Below are positions 38,321-46,700 of a stretch of DNA of 64,000 bases, in pieces (the first letter of the stretch is position 1; each line of letters begins with the position of its first letter). Origin of the DNA: Rallus limicola (lineage: Eukaryota > Chordata > Aves > Gruiformes > Rallidae). The notes under the pieces were generated by a model. That model did not search any database. It was given only the letters and a program-made list of their open reading frames with translations, and was not told the DNA's origin. Position numbers and translations under genes: made by a program. Location of the stretch: contig JAKCOZ010000220.1 in the NCBI GenBank assembly GCA_022605955.1, positions 248,001-312,000 of the forward strand. The letters run 5' to 3'.

Positions 38321-38914
38321 GTGCTTTTCTCGGCCCTAGCAGACTGCAGTTCAAAACATGATAAACGTCCAGCAATAACTCCCAAAGTAAAGAAGCGAGG
38401 CCTGAAAGGCATAGCTTGTCTGAAACCTCCTAACAGGACACACGAGCAGACCCTGTCGCTTTGGCTCTCAGCCTTTTCCTTTGCCTGGAAAGAGGGAACA
38501 TGCCTGGAACCTCTTACGGTGCTTTTCTCGGCCCTAGCAGACTGCAGTTCAAAACATGCTAAACCTCCAGCAATAACTCCCAAAGTAAAGAAGCTAGGCC
38601 TGAAAGGCATAGCTTGTCTGAAACCTCCTAACAGGACACACGAGCAGACCCTGTCACTTTGGCTCTCATCCTTTTCCTTTGCCTGGAAAGAGGGAACATG
38701 CCTGGAACCTCCTACGGTGCTTTTCTCAGCCCTAGCAGACTGCAGTTCAAAACATGCTAAACGTCCAGCAATAACTCCCAAAGTAAAGAAGCTAGGCCTG
38801 AAAGGCATAGCTTGTCTGAAACCTCCTAGCAGGACACACGAGCAGACACTGTCACTTTGGCTCTCAGCCTTTTCCTTTGCCTGGAAAGAGGGAACATGCC
38901 TGGAACCTCCTACG
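38321..38914. repeat. 3-monomer block, copy 2 of a 1188-bp-offset pair near the CR1
   Basis: This repeats the marker series of 37133-37726 in the same order. It adds CATGATAAAC near 38358 and lacks the private changes of copy 1. It lies within 900 bp of the CR1 3' end. Confidence 0.85.
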
Positions 38915-39750
38915 GTGCTTTTCTCGGCCCTAGCAGACTGCAGTTCAAAACATGCTAAACGTCCAGCAATAACTCCCAAAGTAAAGAAGCTAGGCCTGAA
39001 AGGCATAGCTTGTCTGAAACCTCCTAACAGGACACACGAGCAGACCCTGTCACTTTGGCTCTCAGCCTTTTCCTTTGCCTGGAAAGAGGGAACATGCCTG
39101 GAACCTCCTACGGTGCTTTTCTCGGCCCTAGCAGACTGCAGTTCAAAACATGCTAAACGTCCAGCAATAACTCCCAAAGTAAAGAAGCGAGGCCTGAAAG
39201 GCATAGCTTGTCTGAAACCTCCTAACAGGACACATGAGCAGACCCTGTCACTTTGGCTCTCAGCCTTTTCCTTTGCCTGGAAAGAGGGAACATGCCTGGA
39301 ACCTCCTACGGTGCTTTTCTCGGCCCTAGCAGACTGCAGTTCAAAACATGCTAAACGTCCAGCAATAACTCCCAAAGTAAAGAAGCTAGGCCTGAAAGGC
39401 ATAGCTTGTCTGAAACCTCCTAACAGGACACACGAGCAGACCCTGTCACTTTGGCTCTCAGCCTTTTCCTTTGCCTGGAAAGAGGGAACATGCCTGGAAC
39501 CTCCTACGGTGCTTTTCTCGGCCCTAGCAGACTGCAGTTCAAAACATGCTAAACGTCCAGCAATAACTCCCAAAGTAAAGAAGCGAGGCCTGAAAGGCAT
39601 AGCTTGTCTGAAACCTCATCACAGGACACACGAGCAGCCCCTGTCACTTTGGCTCTCAGCCTTTTCCTTTGCCTGGAAAGAGGGAACATGCCTGGAACCT
39701 CCTACGGTGCTTTTCTCGGCCCTAGCAGACTGCAGTTCAAAACATGCTAA

Positions 39751-39774
39751 ACAGAATCACAGAATCACAGAATC
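39751..39774 (-). repeat. CR1 3'-terminal octamer microsatellite, three copies
   Basis: ACAGAATC is repeated three times on the plus strand (GATTCTGT on the element strand). This is the characteristic CR1 3' tail, which replaces a poly(A) tail. Its first two bases, AC, coincide with the end of the satellite sequence, giving 2-nt microhomology at the insertion junction. Confidence 0.93.
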
Positions 39775-39777
39775 TTA

Positions 39778-39818
39778 GGGGTTGGAAGGGACCTCAAGAG
39801 ATCATCGGGTCCAACCCC
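39778..39818 (-). other. CR1 3' UTR stem-loop
   Basis: GGGGTTGGA (39778-39786) and TCCAACCCC (39810-39818) are perfect 9-bp inverted repeats around a 23-nt loop, just inside the octamer tail. The whole 3' UTR (39753-39836) is only about 84 bp. In CR1-like LINEs the conserved 3' end is thought to be what the element's own reverse transcriptase recognises to prime on target DNA. The pairing is seen here; the role is from family knowledge. Confidence 0.85.
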
Positions 39819-39836
39819 CCTGCCAAAGCAGGCTCC

Positions 39837-42809
39837 CTATCTCATACTACATAGATAGGCGTCCAGACGAGACTTGAATATCTCCAGAGAAGGAGACTCC
39901 ACCACCTCCCTGGGCAGCCTATTCCACTGCTCCGTCACCCTCACTGTGAAAAAGTTCTTCCGCATGTTGGTGCGGAACTTCCTATGCTCTAGCTTAAAGC
40001 CATTGCCCCTAGTCCTGTTCCCACAGACCACTGAAAAGGGGCTGTCCAATTCCCCCTGCAACCCATGTCTAAGATATTTATAGACATTAATTAGGTCCCC
40101 CCTAAGTCTTCTTTTTTCCAGGCTGAACAGCCCCAGCTCACTCAGCCTTTCCTCGTAGGGTAGATGTTCCAGGCCCCTAATCAACTTTGTCGCTCTTCTC
40201 TGGACTCTCTCCAGAAGGTCCCTGTCTTTTTTATACCAGGGGGCCCAGAACTGGACACAGTACTCCAGGTGGGGCCTGACCAACGCAGAGTAGAGGGGGA
40301 GGATCACCTCCTTCGACCTGCTGGACACACTCTTCCTGATGCACCCCAGGATCCCATTGGCTTTCTTGGCCACCAGGGCACACTGCTTGCTCATAGCCAA
40401 CCTGTCATCAACCAGGACCCCCAGGTCCTTCTCCTCAGAGCTCTTTTCCAACAGGTCATCCCCCAGCCTGTACTGATACAGTCGGTTGTTCCTCCCCAGG
40501 TGCAAGACTTTACACTTGCTTTTGTTGAATTTCATTTGGTTTCTCCCAGCCCAGCTCTCCAGCCTGTCCAGGTCTCGCTGAATGGCAGCGCAGTGTTCCT
40601 GCGTGTCAGCCACACCTCCCAGCTTTGTGTCATCAGCATACTTGCTGAGGGTGGATGTTATTCCCTCATCAAGGTCGTTGATGAAGACATTAAACAGGAC
40701 TGGACCCAACACCGAGCCCTGGGGAACACCACTAGTCACAGGCCTCCATTCAGATTCTACTCCACTGATCACGACCCTCTGAGCCCGGTCCGACAGCCAG
40801 TTCTCAACCCACCTCACTGTCCACTCATCTATCCCTTGTTTTCTCAGCTTCTCTATCAGGATGTTATGGGAGACAGTATCGAAAGCTTTGCTAAAGTCGA
40901 GGTAGATGACATCCACTGCTCTCCCTCCATCCACCCAGTTGGTAACGACATCATAGAAGGCTATGAGATTGGTCGAGCACGATCTCCCCTTGGTGAATCC
41001 ATGCTGACTACTCCTCATGACCTTCTTCTCTTCCAGTTGTTTGGAGATGGCGTCCAAAACAAGCTGTTCCATCACCTTTCCAGGGACAGAAGTGAGGCTG
41101 ACTGGCCTATAGTTACTGGGATCCTCCTTCTTGCCTTTTTTAAAGACTGGAGTGACATTGGCTATCCTCCAATCTTCAGGCACTTCTCCTGTAGTCCAGG
41201 ATTTATCGAAGATGATAGAGAGCGGCTCCGCAATCACCTCTGCCAGCTCTCTCAGCACACGTGGGTGTATCCCATCCGGGCCCATGGATTTGTGTGCGTC
41301 CATTCCTTTGAGTCGCTCCCGGACCTCCCTTACCTCAACTAGAGGGAAGCCATTCGTTCCCCAACCACTCCTACTTTCATCTGGGATCTGTGAGTCCCGA
41401 GAAGCCTTCGGAGTAAAGACCGAGGCAAAGAAGGCATTGAGTATCTCCACCTTCTCATCATCTCTCATGACCAAGACACCCGCCTCATTCAACAAGGGAC
41501 CTACATTATCCCTGGTCATCCTTTTACTATTCACATACCTGAAGAAACTCTTTTTATTGTCCTTTATTTCCCTTGCCAGCTTCATTTCTAAGCAAGCCTT
41601 AGCCCTCCTAGTTGCATCCCTACAGGCCCTGGCAACATCCTTATATTCATCCCGTGATCTCAGACCCTGTTTCCACAGTTTATAGGTCTTCTGCTTCCCT
41701 CTGAGTTTATTCATAAGCTCCCTGCTTATCCATGCAGGTCTTCTGCCTTTCTTTCCCGATTTCTTACTCAAAGGGATGCACCTATTCTGTGCTTGGAAGA
41801 GGTGCTGTTTGAATGTTAGCCAGCTCTCGCAGGCACCCATTCCTTCAAACAAAGCAGCCCATGGGATAGCCCCTATTTGATTTCGGAGGAGATCAAAGTT
41901 AGCTCTTCCAAAATTCAGGGTAGCTATCCTACTTTTTGGCTTGCCTCTTCCACTCAGGATCTTGAACTCGACCATTTCATGGTCGCTTAGTCCTAAGCTG
42001 CCCCCGACATTCACTTCACTAACGAGCCCGTCCTTGTTAGTGAAAACAAGGTCAAGCACCCGCCCTCCCCTCGTAGGTTCCTGCACCATCTGTGTCAGGA
42101 AGTTGTCTTCCATGTACCGCAGAAATTGTCTGGACTGCATACGACTGGCCGTATTGCTTGCCCAGCAAATATCTGGGTAATTGAAGTCCCCCATAAGGAC
42201 CAACGCCTGCGATCTTGAGGCTATTTCCAATTGCTTGTAAAACGCATTATCCACCCGCTCCTCTTGATCAGGGGGCCTGTAGTACACACCCACGACTATG
42301 TCCCCCAAGCTGGCCTGTCTTTTAATTCTTACCCACAAACTCTCAACAAACGGTTCATCCCTACCCAGGTGGAGCTCAATACATTCTAGGTGCTCTCTAA
42401 CATAAAGAGCAACTCCTCCACCTCGTCTCCCTAGCCTATCTTTCCTAAAAAGCACGTAGCCATCCATGGTAGCGTGCCAGTCATCCAGGCTGTCCCACCA
42501 CGTCTCAGTGATTGCAATGAGATCGAGGCCCTGTGACTGCACAAAGATTTCTAATTCTTCCTGTTTGTTCCCCATGCTACGTGCATTTGTATAAAGGCAT
42601 TTTAGTGGGGGAGCAGATCCAGATATCTCCAACAGCTCACTGCGAGATTTTCGATAGGGGATGGGCAAAAGCAGCTCCACTGAGGAGTTCACGGAGTAAT
42701 CCACAGAGTTATCCCTACTCTCGTGTGAAGCAACATCCCCAAGTCTGCCATTGTGCTGTTGGCATTTATCTATTTCCCCCAGCAACTCGTGCTGTGGTTC
42801 CCAAAGCAC
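39837..42809 (-). CDS. CR1 ORF2 polyprotein: APE endonuclease and reverse transcriptase, intact
   Basis: This encodes the enzyme that nicks target DNA and copies element RNA at the nick (target-primed reverse transcription). It has 990 codons from the GTG at 42809 to a TAG at 39837, a normal length for CR1 ORF2, with no stop or frameshift. The endonuclease spans about residues 69-285: TNARS (Asn75), TETW (Glu102), VYYRPP (175-180), GDFN (207-210), LVFTN (254-258) and SDH (275-277). The reverse transcriptase spans about residues 545-800: NYRPVSL (566-572), HGFTKGRS (603-610), [11 protein letters not shown] (636-646), [11 protein letters not shown] (693-703) and catalytic YADD (724-727). A conserved C-terminal region follows ([12 protein letters not shown], 840-851). 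There is no ATG before codon 79, which lies inside the endonuclease, so 42809 is only a nominal start. The frame is open from 42869, at the end of ORF1, suggesting expression by -1 frameshifting. Confidence 0.95.
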   Translation of the reverse strand: MLWEPQHELLGEIDKCQQHNGRLGDVASHESRDNSVDYSVNSSVELLLPIPYRKSRSELLEISGSAPPLKCLYTNARSMGNKQEELEIFVQSQGLDLIAITETWWDSLDDWHATMDGYVLFRKDRLGRRGGGVALYVREHLECIELHLGRDEPFVESLWVRIKRQASLGDIVVGVYYRPPDQEERVDNAFYKQLEIASRSQALVLMGDFNYPDICWASNTASRMQSRQFLRYMEDNFLTQMVQEPTRGGRVLDLVFTNKDGLVSEVNVGGSLGLSDHEMVEFKILSGRGKPKSRIATLNFGRANFDLLRNQIGAIPWAALFEGMGACESWLTFKQHLFQAQNRCIPLSKKSGKKGRRPAWISRELMNKLRGKQKTYKLWKQGLRSRDEYKDVARACRDATRRAKACLEMKLAREIKDNKKSFFRYVNSKRMTRDNVGPLLNEAGVLVMRDDEKVEILNAFFASVFTPKASRDSQIPDESRSGWGTNGFPLVEVREVRERLKGMDAHKSMGPDGIHPRVLRELAEVIAEPLSIIFDKSWTTGEVPEDWRIANVTPVFKKGKKEDPSNYRPVSLTSVPGKVMEQLVLDAISKQLEEKKVMRSSQHGFTKGRSCSTNLIAFYDVVTNWVDGGRAVDVIYLDFSKAFDTVSHNILIEKLRKQGIDEWTVRWVENWLSDRAQRVVISGVESEWRPVTSGVPQGSVLGPVLFNVFINDLDEGITSTLSKYADDTKLGGVADTQEHCAAIQRDLDRLESWAGRNQMKFNKSKCKVLHLGRNNRLYQYRLGDDLLEKSSEEKDLGVLVDDRLAMSKQCALVAKKANGILGCIRKSVSSRSKEVILPLYSALVRPHLEYCVQFWAPWYKKDRDLLERVQRRATKLIRGLEHLPYEERLSELGLFSLEKRRLRGDLINVYKYLRHGLQGELDSPFSVVCGNRTRGNGFKLEHRKFRTNMRKNFFTVRVTEQWNRLPREVVESPSLEIFKSRLDAYLCSMR

Positions 42810-42856
42810 CTGCCTCGCCCCAGCAGCCTTTGTAATTTCCCCTTCCCCCTTCCTAA

Positions 42857-43750
42857 CTAGTTTAAAGCCCTATCAATGAGCCCTGCCGTCTCCTGAGCAA
42901 GGATCCGCTTTCCTCTATGGGACAGGTAAGCCCCATTAACAGTACTCATGTCCGGGGCAGAGTACACCATCCCTTGGTCAAAGAACCCAAATTTCTTGTG
43001 CAGGCACCAGCCTTTTAACCACTGATTCAATTCATGGGTTCTCCTGACCTTCTCCGAACCCCACCTCCCACAAGTGGGAATAGAAGAAAATATTATTTGG
43101 GCTCCTGCCCCCCCAATGAAGCGCCCTAGGTCACGAAATTCTCTCTTGATAGTACGCAGACTACACTTCGTGATTGCATCTTTACCTGCCTGAATTATCA
43201 ATAGCGGGTAATAATCAGAGGGTCTAACCAGCTCTGGGAGCCTTCTGGTTATATCCCTGACCCTGGCTCCAGGAAGGCAGCACACCTCTCTACGTGTAGG
43301 GTCTGGTCTACATATGGGACCCTCTGTCCCACTGAGGATGGAATCCCCAACCACAACTACTCTTCTTTCCCGGTTTGCTGAGGCCGTCTCAAGGGGAGCA
43401 GATACTCTCCTCACTCTGGGCTTTCGCTTCCTCTGAGGCAGAGGGACCGTATTCATCTCCTCACATACCACCCCTTCAACTTCCAGGGCCCCAAATCTGT
43501 TGCTTATGGGGACCTGGGGGGGTGGGAGAGGGAGGCGAGGGGAGTGTCTACGGCAGCGAGTAGGGACCACCTTCCAGACTTCCCCAGGGTTTGGGTCACT
43601 CCCATTTACCTGGCTAGAACAGGGCAGGGGGACTGCCTTCAGAGTTGTAGAATCTTCCTGGCACACTTCCCTCTTGGATGCCAGGGAGCTACACCACCAG
43701 TCTATCTCCATCTCACATTCTCGAATGGCTTTCAGCCTTTCGAGCTCTTC
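42857..43750 (-). CDS. CR1 ORF1, 5'-truncated, esterase-like (SGNH) protein
   Basis: About 297 codons remain, ending at TAG 42859-42857. The start is lost: the element begins at codon GAA (43750-43748), and the frame runs upstream only into satellite DNA, where a TTG gives a false start. In CR1, ORF1 is an accessory RNA-binding or particle protein needed for retrotransposition, usually with a C-terminal SGNH-hydrolase-like domain. In residues numbered from that TTG, 4-20 look helical and charged, 80-125 are proline/arginine-rich with NRFGAL at 87-92, and the esterase-like domain is about 133-300. Block I VVGDS is kept (Ser140), as is Gly164 (LPGAR). The block III Asn position appears to be Asp194, and the Asp-x-x-His block appears as Asn275-Gly-Ala-Tyr278, so catalytic activity is doubtful. 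The alignment of these blocks is from my knowledge of the family. Confidence 0.85.
   Translation of the reverse strand, partial: EELERLKAIRECEMEIDWWCSSLASKREVCQEDSTTLKAVPLPCSSQVNGSDPNPGEVWKVVPTRCRRHSPRLPLPPPQVPISNRFGALEVEGVVCEEMNTVPLPQRKRKPRVRRVSAPLETASANRERRVVVVGDSILSGTEGPICRPDPTRREVCCLPGARVRDITRRLPELVRPSDYYPLLIIQAGKDAITKCSLRTIKREFRDLGRFIGGAGAQIIFSSIPTCGRWGSEKVRRTHELNQWLKGWCLHKKFGFFDQGMVYSAPDMSTVNGAYLSHRGKRILAQETAGLIDRALN
42860..42866 (-). promoter_or_regulatory. Putative -1 ribosomal frameshift slippery site, UUUAAAC
   Basis: On the element strand the last ORF1 codons are GCT TTA AAC TAG. This places T-TTA-AAC in the zero frame as a perfect X-XXY-YYZ heptamer one codon before the stop. The -1 frame has a stop at 42872-42870, opens at 42869 and runs without interruption into ORF2. 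A G-rich stretch follows after a 10-nt spacer (G5 at 42849-42845, G4 at 42842-42839). Further on is a possible hairpin, with arms CAAAG 42832-42828 / CTTTG 42806-42802 and CTGC 42826-42823 / GCAG 42813-42810. The motif and frames are directly visible; actual frameshifting is inferred. Reinitiation at the GTG 47 nt after the stop is the main alternative. Confidence 0.55.
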
Positions 43751-46700
43751 GTCCAGCAATAACTCCCAAAGTAAAGAAGCTAGGCCTGAAAGGCATAGCT
43801 TGTCTGAAACCTCCTAACAGGACACACGAGCAGACCCTGTCACTTTGGCTCTCAGCCTTTTCCTTTGCCTGGAAAGAGGGAACATGCCTGGAACCTCCTA
43901 CGGTGCTTTTCTCGGCCCTAGCAGACTGCAGTTCAAAACATGCTAAACGTCCAGCAATAACTCCCAAAGTAAAGAAGCGAGGCCTGAAAGGCATAGCTTG
44001 TCTGAAACCTCATCACAGGACACACGAGCAGCCCCTGTCACTTTGGCTCTCAGCCTTTTCCTTTGCCTGGAAAGAGGGAACATGCCTGGAACCTCCTACG
44101 GTGCTTTTCTCGGCCCTAGCAGACTGCAGTTCAAAACATGCTAAACGTCCAGCAATAACTCCCAAAGTAAAGAAGCGAGGCCTGAAAGGCATAGCTTGTC
44201 TGAAACCTCCTAACAGGACACACCAGCTGACCCTGTCACTTTGGCTCTCAGCCTTTTCCTTTGCCTGGAAAGAGGGAACATGCCTGGAACCTCCTACGGT
44301 GCTTTTCTCGGCCCTAGCAGACTGCAGTTCAAAACATGCTAAACGTCCAGCAATAACTCCCAAAGTAAAGAAGCGAGGCCTGAAAGGCATAGCTTGTCTG
44401 AAACCTCCTAGCAGGACACACGAGCAGACCCTGTCACTTTGGCTCTCAGCCTTTTCCTTTGCCTGGAAAGAGGGAACATGCCTGGAACCTCCTACGGTGC
44501 TTTTCTCGGCCCTAGCAGACTGCAGTTCAAAACATGCTAAACGTCCAGCAATAACTCCCAAAGTAAAGAAGCTAGGCCTGAAAGGCATAGCTTGTCTGAA
44601 ACCTCCTAACAGGACACACGAGCAGCCCCTGTCACTTTGGCTCTCAGCCTTTTCCTTTGCCTGGAAAGAGGGAACATGCCTGGAACCTCCTACGGTGCTT
44701 TTCTCGGCCCTAGCAGACTGCAGTTCAAAACATGCTAAACGTCCAGCAATAACTCCCAAAGTAAAGAAGCTAGGCCTGAAAGGCATAGCTTGTCTGAAAC
44801 CTCCTAACAGGACACACGAGCAGACCCTGTCACTTTGGCTCTCAGCCTTTTCCTTTGCCTGGAAAGAGGGAACATGCCTGGAACCTCCTACGGTGCTTTT
44901 CTCGGCCCTAGCAGACTGCAGTTCAAAACATGCTAAACGTCCAGCAATAACTCCCAAAGTAAAGAAGCTAGGCCTGAAAGGCATAGCTTGTCTGAAACCT
45001 CCTAACAGGACACACGAGCACACCCTGTCACTTTGGCTCTCAGCCTTTTCCTTTGCCTGGAAAGAGGGAACATGCCTGGAACCTCCTACGGTGCTTTTCT
45101 CGGCCCTAGCAGACTGCAGTTCAAAACATGCTAAACGTCCAGCAATAACTCCCAAAGTAAAGAAGCTAGGCCTGAAAGGCATAGCTTGTCTGAAACCTCC
45201 TAACAGGACACACGAGCAGACCCTGTCACTTTGGCTCTCAGCCTTTTCCTTTGCCTGGAAAGAGGGAACATGCCTGGAACCTCCTACGGTGCTTTTCTCG
45301 GCCCTAGCAGACTGCAGTTCAAAACATGCTAAACGTCCAGCAATAACTCCCAAAGTAAAGAAGCTAGGCCTGAAAGGCATAGCTTGTCTGAAACCTCCTA
45401 ACAGGACACACGAGCAGACCCTGTCACTTTGGCTCTCAGCCTTTTCCTTTGCCTGGAAAGAGGGAACATGCCTGGAACCTCCTACGGTGCTTTTCTCGGC
45501 CCTAGCAGACTGCAATTCAAAACATGCTAAACGTCCAGCAATAACTCCCAAAGTAAAGAAGCTAGGCCTGAAAGGCATAGCTTGTCTGAAACCTCCTAAC
45601 AGGACACACGAGCAGCCCCTGTCACTTTGGCTCTCAGCCTTTTCCTTTGCCTGGAAAGAGGGAACATGCCTGGAACCTCCTACGGTGCTTTTCTCGGCCC
45701 TAGCAGACTGCAGTTCAAAACATGCTAAACGTCCAGCAATAACTCCCAAAGTAAAGAAGCTAGGCCTGAAAGGCATAGCTTGTCTGAAACCTCCTAACAG
45801 GACACACGAGCAGCCCCTGTCACTTTGGCTCTCAGCCTTTTCCTTTGCCTGGAAAGAGGGAACATGCCTGGAACCTCCTACGGTGCTTTTCTCGGCCCTA
45901 GCAGACTGCAGTTCAAAACATGCTAAACGTCCAGCAATAACTCCCAAAGTAAAGAAGCGAGGCCTGAAAGGCATAGCTTGTCTGAAACCTAACAGGACAC
46001 ACGAGCAGACCCTGTCACTTTGGCTCTCAGCCTTTTCCTTTGCCTGGAAAGAGGGAACATGCCTGGAACGTCCTACGGTGCTTTTCTCGGCCCTAGCAGA
46101 CTGCAGTTCAAAACATGCTAAACGTCCAGCAATAACTCCCAAAGTAAAGAAGCGAGGCCTGAAAGGCATAGCTTGTCTGAAACCTCCTAACAGGACACAC
46201 GAGCAGACCCTGTCACTTTGGCTCTCAGCCTTTTCCTTTGCCTGGAAAGAGGGAACATGCCTGGAACCTCCTACGGTGCTTTTCTCGGCCCTAGCAGACT
46301 GCAGTTCAAAACATGCTAAACGTCCAGCAATAACTCCCAAAGTAAAGAAGCGAGGCCTGAAAGGCATAGCTTGTCTGAAACCTCCTAACAGGACACACGA
46401 GCAGACCCTGTCACTTTGGCTCTCAGCCTTTTCCTTTGCCTGGAAAGAGGGAAAATGCCTGGAACCTCCTACGGTGCTTTTCTCGGCCCTAGCAGACTGC
46501 AGTTCAAAACATGCTAAACGTCCAGCAATAACTCCCAAAGTAAAGAAGCTAGGCCTGAAAGGCATAGCTTGTCTGAAACCTCCTAACAGGACACACGAGC
46601 AGACCCTGTCACTTTGGCTCTCAGCCTTTTCCTTTGCCTGGAAAGAGGGAACATGCCTGGAACCTCCTACGGTGCTTTTCTCGGCCCTAGCAGACTGCAG

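Larger units (their letters stand above)
1..39752. repeat. 198-bp tandem satellite array, left block (about 201 monomers)
   Basis: The same 198-bp unit recurs head to tail without spacers; for example the ATAGCTTG start at base 1 returns at 199. Monomers are very similar and differ mainly at a few recurrent sites: G/T in AAGC[G/T]AGG, CACGAG/CACCAG, CAGACCC/CAGCCCC and TACGGTG/TACAGTG. Each consensus monomer holds one PstI site (CTGCAG) and one StuI site (AGGCCT), plus an internal direct repeat TGCCTGGAA spaced 19 bp apart (72-80 and 91-99 in the first copy). Spacing is exactly 198 bp throughout except for two 197-bp monomers (1495-1691 and 30006-30202). The block begins before the window. 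I see no gene in it. The long open frames on both strands follow from a length divisible by 3. Unit size is close to a nucleosome repeat, as in many centromeric satellites, but location and function are inference. Confidence 0.98.
39753..43750 (-). mobile_element. CR1-family LINE retrotransposon, 5'-truncated, inserted in the satellite
   Basis: The element reads on the minus strand: truncated ORF1, intact ORF2, short 3' UTR with stem-loop, then octamer repeats at its 3' end (left end here). ORF1 esterase-like plus ORF2 APE endonuclease/reverse transcriptase, with an ATTCTGTG-type 3' repeat rather than a poly(A) tail, is the CR1 architecture. The monomer breaks after CATGCTAAAC at 39752 and resumes with GTCC at 43751. 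The edges are ambiguous by 1-2 bases because element and target share AC on the left and C on the right. Two identical marker motifs flanking the element (39612 and 44006) are 4394 bp apart, which is 2 x 198 + 3998, so there is neither target-site duplication nor deletion. The 5' UTR, its promoter and the ORF1 start are missing, so this copy is unlikely to be autonomous. Confidence 0.96.

Noticed and set aside
39751..39774. Telomere-like or independent microsatellite
   Set aside because: The three ACAGAATC copies are the normal CR1 3' tail on the reverse strand and adjoin the CR1 3' stem-loop.
40164..41342. Plus-strand open frames inside the CR1 (for example 392 codons)
   Set aside because: These are antisense shadows of the intact ORF2 on the minus strand, which has clear endonuclease and RT motifs.
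42807..42809. GTG at 42809 as the genuine ORF2 start codon
   Set aside because: The frame is open upstream to 42869 and nothing marks this GTG as an initiator. The slippery heptamer at 42866-42860 gives a better account, so the GTG is kept only as a nominal start.
39745..43755. Target-site duplication around the CR1
   Set aside because: Monomer phase shows zero gained bases. The shared AC and C at the junctions are explained by overlap with element sequence.
43751..43759. Extension of ORF1 into the satellite (TTG start at 43759)
   Set aside because: Those codons belong to the flanking monomer. The element begins at 43750, so ORF1 is truncated and not started there.
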